This document shows positions 8,504 through 14,581 of a stretch of 16,130 nt of DNA, one piece after another. A program made the position numbers and the translations under genes. Source of the DNA: an uncultured Rhodospirillaceae bacterium (GTDB lineage: Bacteria > Pseudomonadota > Alphaproteobacteria > Rhodospirillales > UBA2165); NCBI GenBank assembly GCA_913041095.1, contig CAJWIB010000019.1:1-16130 (forward strand), read 5' to 3'. Under the pieces are notes generated by a model that was given only the letters and a program-made list of their open reading frames with translations, was not told where the DNA came from and did not search any database. How positions within the stretch are numbered: position 1 is the first letter of the stretch; each line of letters begins with the position of its first letter.

Positions 8504-9178
8504 ATGACAAAAGATCAAAAGACCAAAATACCCTACGATCAGCGTCTCGCGCGATTAATGGTGCGGCCTCTGGTGAATACGCCGATTCGACCCAATTACA
8601 TCACCGGACTTACGCTTATTATGGCCCTTGGGGCCGGTATGCTATTTGCGATCGGCGGCGAGATCAACGCCAATTGGGCGGCAGGTCTTTTCGTGCTGAC
8701 ACGATTTCTCGATCATTTTGATGGTGAGTTGGCACGTCTTCAGGGGTCTTCTTCAAACTTTGGCTACTATTTTGATTACGCAGCCGGCGGTATTGGCTAT
8801 GCGGCGCTGTTTATCGGACTCGGAATTGGTCATTGGCAAGGGGAGCTTGGCAATTGGGCCTTAGTGCTGGGAGCCGCTGGGGCAGCATCGGCATTGATCT
8901 CACTTTTTTCCAACCTTGGCATCGATCAGCGTTCAGAGGAATTAGGCAACGGCGAGGCGGTCGGCTATCCAAGATTTGATGGGTTTGAACTTGAAGACGG
9001 CATCTATTTATTGGCCCCGATAACGTGGTTTGGATTTCTAACACCGTTTTTTGTTGCTGCCGGCATCGGTGCAACAATTTATTGTCTGTGGACGATTTGG
9101 CGTTTTGTGCAGCTAGCGCCGCAAAATTCATTTGAGAAATCGGCGGAACTTAAAAAAGAAATAAACAGCGAAGATTGA
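8504..9178 (+). CDS. CDP-alcohol phosphatidyltransferase 2, fourth catalytic aspartate missing
   Basis: This 224-residue membrane protein of the CDP-alcohol phosphotransferase family has PIRPNYIT at residues 27-34 and several hydrophobic helices. The motif reads D70-x2-D73-G74-x2-A77-R78-x8-G87-x3-D91-x3-G95. The three metal- and nucleotide-binding aspartates are present, but the last position, which acts as general base in studied members, is glycine (GGC at 8786-8788), one base change from GAC. It is collinear residue for residue with CDP-alcohol phosphatidyltransferase 3 through this region (RPLVNT at 21-26 in both), so the difference is not an alignment artefact. The C-terminal part (EDGIYLLAPITWFGF...IGATIYCLWTIWRF) also matches the paralogue. 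It may be a pseudoenzyme partner, an enzyme with an altered mechanism, or inactive. The gene is divergent from hpnN and its 3' end overlaps the paralogue by 51 bp in antisense. Confidence 0.88.
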   Translation: MTKDQKTKIPYDQRLARLMVRPLVNTPIRPNYITGLTLIMALGAGMLFAIGGEINANWAAGLFVLTRFLDHFDGELARLQGSSSNFGYYFDYAAGGIGYAALFIGLGIGHWQGELGNWALVLGAAGAASALISLFSNLGIDQRSEELGNGEAVGYPRFDGFELEDGIYLLAPITWFGFLTPFFVAAGIGATIYCLWTIWRFVQLAPQNSFEKSAELKKEINSED

Positions 9179-9736
9179 TGCGCCAAAGGCAGCAGCGACG
9201 ATTAACTCCGTGCCCCAACCCAGCAATACCGCCACCGGCAACGCGAGCATGGCGTCATCAGGATCGAAGCCGACCGTACCTTCCAGTTCTGCCACCCGGC
9301 TGCCTTCCTGTTCCTCAGCACGCATAACCAGCCACAGGACGGCCGTAATAGCAATGCCGGCAACAATGCCAAGTGGGATTGCCAGCTCGCCGAGAGAGCT
9401 TTGGTGGAGGCCAATACCGATACCGACAAATGCCAGTGAATTGGAAAGTGAATCCGCAACCAGATCGAACTTATGACCGCCGGGGGAGGTTTTGTCCGAT
9501 AGCCGTGCTAAAATACCATCGGCCCGGTCGAGCAACATCGATACAACAAAAACACCGCAACCGATCATCGACCACAATTCCTCGCCGACGGCAAAACTGG
9601 CCGCGGCACCGATACCAGTCGCGAGCCGTAGTGTGGTGATTTGATTCGGTGTGATGCGCGTATTGACCAACGGCCGAACGCCAATCGTGACAAATCGATG
9701 TATCCAAGTATTGTGGCTAATGGTGCAAACTCCCAA
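9128..9736 (-). CDS. CDP-alcohol phosphatidyltransferase 3, intact catalytic motif
   Basis: This 202-residue membrane enzyme has the full CDP-alcohol phosphotransferase motif: D70, D73, G74, A77, R78, G87, D91 and D95, with ITPNQIT at residues 28-34. The start is a TTG at 9736. It is preferred because it places RPLVNT at residue 21 exactly as in paralogue 2, and because no ATG lies upstream in frame close by; I see no good ribosome-binding site. The C-terminus (FDPDDAMLALPVAVLLGW...FGASIFAVYFFFKFRRF) aligns with the end of paralogue 2. The last 51 bp are antisense to the 3' end of paralogue 2. The gene is divergent from phnW across 41 bp. Expected reaction: transfer of a CMP-activated phospho- or phosphono-alcohol group to a lipid hydroxyl. 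CMP-AEP is the likely donor from context; the acceptor is unknown. Confidence 0.88.
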   Translation of the reverse strand: MGVCTISHNTWIHRFVTIGVRPLVNTRITPNQITTLRLATGIGAAASFAVGEELWSMIGCGVFVVSMLLDRADGILARLSDKTSPGGHKFDLVADSLSNSLAFVGIGIGLHQSSLGELAIPLGIVAGIAITAVLWLVMRAEEQEGSRVAELEGTVGFDPDDAMLALPVAVLLGWGTELIVAAAFGASIFAVYFFFKFRRFLK

Positions 9737-9739
9737 AAA

Positions 9740-9748
9740 TGGTATAAA
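9740..9748 (+). promoter_or_regulatory. Extended -10 promoter element for phnW
   Basis: TGG-TATAAA in the 41-bp gap before phnW matches an extended -10 (TGn and 5/6 of TATAAT), 29 bases before the ATG at 9778. A GGA-containing ribosome-binding site (ACGGAT) follows at a reasonable distance. No clear -35 is seen. The element lies almost on the start of the divergent phosphatidyltransferase gene, so the two could interfere. Pattern match only. Confidence 0.4.
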
Positions 9749-9777
9749 TAAATCAACACAAATGAACGGATGTGTAA

Positions 9778-10893
9778 ATGTCGGATGAACCGCTGCTTTT
9801 GACCCCCGGGCCTTTGACGACCTCGAAGGCGACCAAAGAGGCCATGCTCCGCGATTGGGGATCGCGAGACGCTCAGTTTATTGAACTGACCGCGACGGTG
9901 TGTCAAAAGCTGGAAGCGATTGCTGGGGCTGATCAGAATACACGAAGCCATGTATGTGTGCCGATCCAAGGCAGCGGCACCTTTGCTGTTGAGGCGACGA
10001 TTGATACCTTGGTGCCGCGGGACGGCAAAGTCCTGGCGCTGATCAATGGCGCTTATGGTCAGCGGATCGCCAAAATCTGTGAGGTGAAAGGGCGAGCCTT
10101 TGTGACGCTCGAAACTGCGGAAGACACGCCGCCGGAAGCAGATCTTGTGGCGGTGAGGCTAAAAGATGATCCGGCTATTACTCATGTTGCTGCGGTTCAC
10201 TGTGAAACGACCTCGGGGATATTGAACCCGATTGCTGAGATTGCTACAGTGGTTGCGGAGGCTGGGCGGCAGCTTATCATTGACGCCATGAGTACATTTG
10301 GCGCCTTGCCGTTAAGCGTTGGTGAAATTAAATGTGCGGCTATTGTCGCGTCGGCCAATAAATGTCTGGAGGGCGTGCCGGGTGTTGGCTTTGCCATCAT
10401 CAAACAAAGTGAGCTAGCTGCGTCAGCGGGCAATGCATCGTCCGTGAGTCTCGATCTATATGACCAATGGCAATATTTGGAAAAGACCGACCAATGGCGC
10501 TTTACCCCGCCGACCCATGTGCTGGCCGCCCTTGATCAGGCCTTAATTGAGCATGAAAGGGAGGGGGGCGTTGAGGGCCGGGGAAACCGTTATCACGAAA
10601 ATTGCCAAACGTTAATGCATGGCATGCAGGAACTCGGTTTCAAATCTTATTTACCTGATATTTTGCAAGCACCGATCATAGTTACCTTTCTTCCGCCTGA
10701 TGATGCAAATTTCAAATTTGATAAATTTTACGCCAAACTACAAGATCGTGGTTTTGCGATCTATCCCGGCAAACTGACCAAAGTTGATAGCTTCCGCATC
10801 GGCTGCATCGGTCACATTACCAGGTCAAATATCGAAAACGCTGTTGAGGCTGTTGCCGCAGCGATTGAAGAGATAGGCGTAACTTTGAAATAG
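9778..10893 (+). CDS. phnW: 2-aminoethylphosphonate--pyruvate transaminase PhnW, probably run in the biosynthetic direction
   Basis: This 371-residue pyridoxal-phosphate enzyme of aminotransferase class V interconverts phosphonoacetaldehyde plus alanine with 2-aminoethylphosphonate plus pyruvate, in the cytoplasm. The N-terminal LLLTPGPLTTS block is diagnostic for the PhnW group. QGSGTFAVEA (residues 64-73) binds the cofactor phosphate, D169 in IIDAMSTFG pairs with the pyridine nitrogen, and K195 in ASANKCLEGVPG is the Schiff-base lysine. Length equals that of known PhnW proteins. PhnW is best known from AEP breakdown with PhnX, but no phosphonatase gene is present here. The neighbours PepM and Ppd make phosphonoacetaldehyde, so here it most likely forms AEP. 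It is transcribed alone, divergent from phosphatidyltransferase 3 and convergent with ppd. Some AEP-type transaminases act on related substrates, so a hydroxylated variant is possible. Confidence 0.92.
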   Translation: MSDEPLLLTPGPLTTSKATKEAMLRDWGSRDAQFIELTATVCQKLEAIAGADQNTRSHVCVPIQGSGTFAVEATIDTLVPRDGKVLALINGAYGQRIAKICEVKGRAFVTLETAEDTPPEADLVAVRLKDDPAITHVAAVHCETTSGILNPIAEIATVVAEAGRQLIIDAMSTFGALPLSVGEIKCAAIVASANKCLEGVPGVGFAIIKQSELAASAGNASSVSLDLYDQWQYLEKTDQWRFTPPTHVLAALDQALIEHEREGGVEGRGNRYHENCQTLMHGMQELGFKSYLPDILQAPIIVTFLPPDDANFKFDKFYAKLQDRGFAIYPGKLTKVDSFRIGCIGHITRSNIENAVEAVAAAIEEIGVTLK

Positions 10894-10935
10894 TTAACTT
10901 TTTAAAAGGTGCCAGGTGCCAAGCAAAAAATTAAC
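10893..10935. terminator. Weak AT-rich imperfect hairpin between convergent phnW and ppd
   Basis: GTTAACTTTTT at 10893-10903 can pair with AAAAAATTAAC at 10925-10935 with one bulge, around a loop that holds the tandem GGTGCC-A-GGTGCC (10908-10920). It sits exactly between two convergent stop codons, where a two-way terminator would be expected. The stem is weak and has no GC-rich part, so this is a tentative call. Confidence 0.3.
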
Positions 10936-12109
10936 CTTTTGTAATAAACTTCTGGAAGCGGCGGGCGATGTCCTCAGGAGCTACCGTCGGCCGGCCGAGA
11001 TTGTCAATCGAACCGGTATTGATCTTGGCATGGATGAGCGAGGGGCTGCTATTTTCGCTCACCTTGGCAAGCGCTTCGCCAAAACCCGCCAATGTATCTG
11101 TTGTTGCGGCTTGGCGGTAGCCGCAGGCCAAGGCCACTTGGGCAAAATCGACATGCGGGCTGACGGTAGCTTGGCCGCCGGTTGAATCATGGACACCATT
11201 ATCGAGCACCACATGGATAAGGTTTTCAGGCGCGTATGCGCCAATGGTGGCGAGACTGCCCATTTTCATCAGCGCTGCGCCATCACCATCCAAGACGACC
11301 ACCGGCTTATCCGTATTGAGCGCAACGCCGAGCCCCATACCGGATGCACCTCCCATTGAGCCGACTTGATAGATATGCTGGGGCCGGTCGGCAATCGTAA
11401 ACAATTCCCGCCCGCATTTTCCGGCGGTGGCGATGAGAGCCGTTTCGTCAGAGACACATTCGAGCGTTTTCTCCAAAGTTTGATAGCGGTTAGCTTTGAT
11501 CTTGCCGGTACGCAAATCCTTGTATGAGCCCGGCGGCTTCGGTTCTGCCGGCGCTTGATCCAGTTCCTCCGGTCCGACCGAGCCTTTTTCCATGATAAAA
11601 CCAAATGGCAGGTTTGATTCCCCTATCACTTTCTCAGCTCTATCCAATGCGCCGGTAATTTCTACCGGCATTGGTGGAAAAGTCATGCATTGGACCCGCA
11701 TAAGCTCCATTAAAGATTGAGTGATTTGGCCCATCAGCTTATGTTGCGGCTCATCTTTGAGCCCCGGCTGGCCACGCCAGGTGGCGATCAGGAGTGTTGG
11801 GATACGAAACGGAAAATTAAGCGAGGTGATTGGATTGACACAATTACCGAGTCCAGAATTCTGACACATAACTACAGTCTTGCGGCCAGCCAGCCAAGCT
11901 CCGGCAGCAATCGCAATGGCTTCACCTTCGCTGGTGGCGCCAACATAATCCGTTTTTTTAGAACCAATGGTGCGATTGATAAACGGTGTTAAGAACGAGC
12001 ACGGAACGCCGGTGTAGAAATCATAGCCACGTTCTTGGGCCGGGATAATAAAGTCGTCGGCGGAAATCAATTTAGGCTCACAGGAATTTCTGCGCGTCGG
12101 CAAGATCAT
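10931..12109 (-). CDS. ppd: Phosphonopyruvate decarboxylase
   Basis: This thiamine-diphosphate enzyme decarboxylates phosphonopyruvate to phosphonoacetaldehyde, the step that pulls the unfavourable PEP mutase equilibrium forward. The N-terminal Pyr domain has YDFYTGVPCSFLTPFIN and GATSEGEAIAIAAG with the activating glutamate (near residue 61-63). The C-terminal cofactor motif starts at GDG (275-277) and ends at N304 in VVLDNGVHDSTGG. QVGSMGGASGMGLGVAL is the usual Ppd block. The longest frame starts at ATG 12109 and overlaps pepM by 32 bp. Homologues begin near MISAxxF, which points instead to the TTG at 12070 (residue 14, before ISADDF), giving about 379 residues and a 7-bp gap after the pepM stop. 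It is the last gene of the operon hpnA-nucleotidyltransferase-pepM-ppd. Sulfopyruvate decarboxylase is the closest alternative, but the adjacent pepM settles the substrate. Confidence 0.93.
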   Translation of the reverse strand: MILPTRRNSCEPKLISADDFIIPAQERGYDFYTGVPCSFLTPFINRTIGSKKTDYVGATSEGEAIAIAAGAWLAGRKTVVMCQNSGLGNCVNPITSLNFPFRIPTLLIATWRGQPGLKDEPQHKLMGQITQSLMELMRVQCMTFPPMPVEITGALDRAEKVIGESNLPFGFIMEKGSVGPEELDQAPAEPKPPGSYKDLRTGKIKANRYQTLEKTLECVSDETALIATAGKCGRELFTIADRPQHIYQVGSMGGASGMGLGVALNTDKPVVVLDGDGAALMKMGSLATIGAYAPENLIHVVLDNGVHDSTGGQATVSPHVDFAQVALACGYRQAATTDTLAGFGEALAKVSENSSPSLIHAKINTGSIDNLGRPTVAPEDIARRFQKFITKG

Positions 12110-13739
12110 CGGCGTTATCGATATCGAGCCAATGACCGGGGATGTATATCACACAGATATCTTCGCCTGCGTTTAACAGCCGCATAAACAGATCAATCAT
12201 CGAAGCCATTTTGGCGACGCCTTCTTTGTTCATCGCCTCAATTTCAGCCCGGACGTGTTCTGATCCTAGTTTCGTAAATTTCGCTAAGCCAATCCATTCG
12301 CCTTGAATGTCTCCAGCGGCAAAGTCATGGCCGATGGCGGTCAACGCAACCTCATCATCATCGAGATATTTGGTCGTAAAGGGCTCGGCGCATTTGACTA
12401 AATCACGAACCCTGGATTGCGGGTCCGGATCACGGTCCTGCCATAGTGCATCGGCGACCAGAACAATGTCGCCCTTGGTTTCCAAAAGTTGGTCCAACAC
12501 GTAGTGGCGGAATAAAATATCGCCATAGGAAAAAATACAGTTACCGGTGATCTGATCCTGCGCGTGAGAGAGCGAAACGACTTCACCGGTGGTTTTAAAT
12601 TCATCGTTATCGCGAAAGTCGATACCAGGCAGATTGACAGCTGATTTTTTATAACCACGAACAACCGAAATGTTCCGTATCTGAGCCTGATTAAACGTAG
12701 AGGCGAGGCGGCGGAGCAGGGGTTGGCCGCGTACATCGACCATGCATTTGGGTCTGTCATTTGTCAGCTCGCCCAATTCCTTGCCACGCGATGCAGCCAA
12801 AACAATTGCTTTGGTTTTGTTGAGGCTGGCAGGTAAGTAGAGTTTTTCTGCTTCCGCTAGCTCATCATTCTCAGCCAGTTCAAAAATATCTTTAACGCTC
12901 GCAATATTACCTTCAATGCCGCTCAGTGACTGGTCGCGCTGAATACAGCGGGAGATTTCGCGCATTGCCGAAGTGGCCGCCCGGATATTATGGTTGGCCC
13001 AAATGATGATTGAAGCACCGGCCTTGGTAAAGTCCTCGGTCGGTGTTTGATAATAGGTTGTCGGCACAATCAAGACCGGGCTGCGTTTGGCCCATTCTTT
13101 TAAGAAGTCGAGAATCTCTGCGCCATTCTGTTGCTTTGAGTGGATCAATATGCCGTCCGCCCCAGCCTCATGATAAGCGACCGCCCGATTAAACGCTTCT
13201 TCCATGCCCCAGCCGGAGATCAGGGCCTCGACGCGGGCGACCACGCAAAAATCGTCATCCAACTGGCTGTCTTTACCAGCTTTAATCTTGCCACAAAACT
13301 CATCGATATCAGCCAGCGGCTGACCTTCGCCAATAAAAGAATTAGTTTTAGGAAAAAGTTTGTCCTCAATGCAAATGCCAGCAATGCCACGCTGACCCAA
13401 CTTGCGGACGGCGCGGCGAAGGTTGTTGAAATTACCGTAACCAGTATCGCCATCGACGAGGATCGGGATGCGGGTGGCATCCGACATAAACTCAAGCATT
13501 TCCAACACTTGTGTCCAAGAGGCTTCGTTGCTGTCGCGCACGCCAAGCGCTGCTGACATGGCGAGACCGGAAGCCCAAATTCCCTTAAACCCGGCTTCTT
13601 CGACAATCTTTGCCGATATGCCGTCATGAGCTTCCATTAGAAATTCGGTGTTGGATGAGCGTAATAGTGCCTTGAGCTTCGCCGACTTCGTCAAAGCAAG
13701 TGCTTTAGATAGGGGTTCTGATGGCGGTAAAGAGCTCAT
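12078..13739 (-). CDS. pepM: Bifunctional phosphoenolpyruvate mutase - nucleotidyltransferase (PepM-PntC type fusion)
   Basis: This 553-residue cytoplasmic protein has two domains. Residues about 20-300 form a PEP mutase of the isocitrate lyase superfamily: VDGDTGYGN (95-103) binds magnesium, and IEDKLFPKTNS (124-134) is the PepM signature EDKxxPKxNS that distinguishes it from lyases carrying KKCGH. It converts phosphoenolpyruvate to phosphonopyruvate, making the C-P bond. Residues about 308-553 form a nucleotidyltransferase of the LicC/PntC type: AIVLAASRGKELGELT (311-326), RPKCMVDVRGQPLL (329-342), SYGD with metal aspartate D407, and a C-terminal HWLDIDNADDL (536-546). Direct fusions of this kind are established among PEP mutases, and the partner is expected to make CMP-AEP from CTP and AEP. 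The first-domain glycine loop has a serine (LAAS) where LAAG is usual. A perfect inverted repeat lies just upstream. Confidence 0.94.
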   Translation of the reverse strand: MSSLPPSEPLSKALALTKSAKLKALLRSSNTEFLMEAHDGISAKIVEEAGFKGIWASGLAMSAALGVRDSNEASWTQVLEMLEFMSDATRIPILVDGDTGYGNFNNLRRAVRKLGQRGIAGICIEDKLFPKTNSFIGEGQPLADIDEFCGKIKAGKDSQLDDDFCVVARVEALISGWGMEEAFNRAVAYHEAGADGILIHSKQQNGAEILDFLKEWAKRSPVLIVPTTYYQTPTEDFTKAGASIIIWANHNIRAATSAMREISRCIQRDQSLSGIEGNIASVKDIFELAENDELAEAEKLYLPASLNKTKAIVLAASRGKELGELTNDRPKCMVDVRGQPLLRRLASTFNQAQIRNISVVRGYKKSAVNLPGIDFRDNDEFKTTGEVVSLSHAQDQITGNCIFSYGDILFRHYVLDQLLETKGDIVLVADALWQDRDPDPQSRVRDLVKCAEPFTTKYLDDDEVALTAIGHDFAAGDIQGEWIGLAKFTKLGSEHVRAEIEAMNKEGVAKMASMIDLFMRLLNAGEDICVIYIPGHWLDIDNADDLADAQKFL

Positions 13740-13756
13740 TTTATTCCGTCACGTAA

Positions 13757-13842
13757 CCAAAATCATAAGTAAGTCATAGCTGTTTCAAGTTATTGGCACA
13801 ATTGACAATTTTCAAATCGCTATGACTTACTTATGATTTTGG
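13757..13842. repeat. Perfect 24-bp inverted repeat with a 38-base loop
   Basis: The left arm at 13757-13780 begins CCAAAATCATAAGTAAGTCA and ends TAGC; the right arm at 13819-13842 is its exact reverse complement. Pairing stops sharply on both sides, and the 38 bases between show no further long pairing. In the minus-strand message the first arm encodes the last codons and stop of the nucleotidyltransferase gene (PKIISKS), and the second arm ends 17 bases before the pepM ATG. No T-run follows the stem, so it does not look like a normal intrinsic terminator. Each arm contains the tandem AAGTAAGT. It could be an mRNA processing or stability hairpin, a translational switch for pepM, a protein-binding site, or a small inverted duplication. 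Confidence 0.85.
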
Positions 13843-14569
13843 GTAGAATCACGTCATGTGCGCGTTCCAAATCCTCGGGGAAATCAATTTCAATCCACGG
13901 CAGACCGGTAATATCTAGGCAGTCGATTTGAGCAACTTCTGGGTTCAGCAAATAATCGCGAAACGCTTCTTCGTACGGCAACTCCATCGATCCTTCATCT
14001 ATTTTGTGATCAATGAAATCGGCGATGTGCCGGGCGGCGGCGGGTGACCACTTAACGAAGCCTGGCCATTCGCCAACTGTATCAAACTCGGCGTCAATTT
14101 TTTTGCTGAAGTCGACAATCCTGCCAGCTTTGAGGCACAGTTTGACGGGCTCATCGCCTGATTCAAAATCTGTATCATAAATAATGGCGTTATCAGCGAT
14201 GGATGTAATTAGTTTTTGAATTAAATCGGGATGGCAAAGCACATCCGCATCCATAAATAAAATGCCGTCGCCGGACCGCATGGTTTGCGCAGCGATACCT
14301 AGTGATAAGATGCTGCCGTCGCGAAACTTTGGATTTGTGACCGTTTCAACGAAATCACCGGCGTCAATCGAAATCAATTCGGCTTTAATATCCGTTTCCC
14401 GATAGCCGATTACGAGTGTGAGTTTCGAAATGCCGTTGGTTTTTAAAATATCGATGTGACGGGCCAGCAGGCTTTGTCCGTCAAATGGCAGGAGGCATTT
14501 TGGCAGAAGAGTTTCATCGTTATTGGAGAGACGTGCGCCAACTCCGGCAGCTAACATAATGGCTTGCAT
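13820..14569 (-). CDS. Stand-alone nucleotidyltransferase (phosphocholine/AEP cytidylyltransferase-like)
   Basis: This 249-residue soluble enzyme joins a nucleoside triphosphate with a phosphorylated or phosphono compound, releasing pyrophosphate. The nucleotide-binding loop is IMLAAGVGARLS (residues 4-15), PKCLLPF (23-29) is the family lysine block, and FMDADV (105-110) holds a metal aspartate. PWIEIDFPEDLERA near the C-terminus supplies the second metal site. This layout is that of the LicC/PntC cytidylyltransferase group rather than long sugar-nucleotide enzymes. It lies 12 bp after hpnA with an AAGAG ribosome-binding site and 80 bp before pepM. Because pepM already carries a fused nucleotidyltransferase, this second copy probably activates a different group, or the fused copy is specialised. 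Its last seven codons lie inside the long inverted repeat. Substrate and nucleotide are not proven by sequence. Confidence 0.88.
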   Translation of the reverse strand: MQAIMLAAGVGARLSNNDETLLPKCLLPFDGQSLLARHIDILKTNGISKLTLVIGYRETDIKAELISIDAGDFVETVTNPKFRDGSILSLGIAAQTMRSGDGILFMDADVLCHPDLIQKLITSIADNAIIYDTDFESGDEPVKLCLKAGRIVDFSKKIDAEFDTVGEWPGFVKWSPAAARHIADFIDHKIDEGSMELPYEEAFRDYLLNPEVAQIDCLDITGLPWIEIDFPEDLERAHDVILPKIISKS

Positions 14570-14581
14570 AATGCTCTTTTG

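Noticed and set aside
10908..10920. Tandem GGTGCC-A-GGTGCC as a possible repeat family or regulatory site
   Set aside because: Too short and seen only once in the window; reported only as part of the weak hairpin loop.
10931..12109. Possible acetolactate synthase or sulfopyruvate decarboxylase
   Set aside because: The single compact subunit with YTGVPCSFL and the adjacent pepM and phnW fit phosphonopyruvate decarboxylase; no sulfonate genes are present.
13140..13556. Open frame on the plus strand opposite pepM (138 codons)
   Set aside because: It is antisense to the conserved PEP mutase domain and shows no recognisable domain.
12078..13739. The first domain could be read as methylisocitrate/isocitrate lyase
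   Set aside because: The active-site loop is EDKLFPKTNS, the PEP mutase form, not the KKCGH lyase form, and ppd follows directly.
13757..13842. The long inverted repeat as an intrinsic terminator between the nucleotidyltransferase gene and pepM
   Set aside because: No T-run follows the stem in the direction of transcription, the loop is 38 bases, and the downstream gene is part of the same pathway with no other clear promoter.
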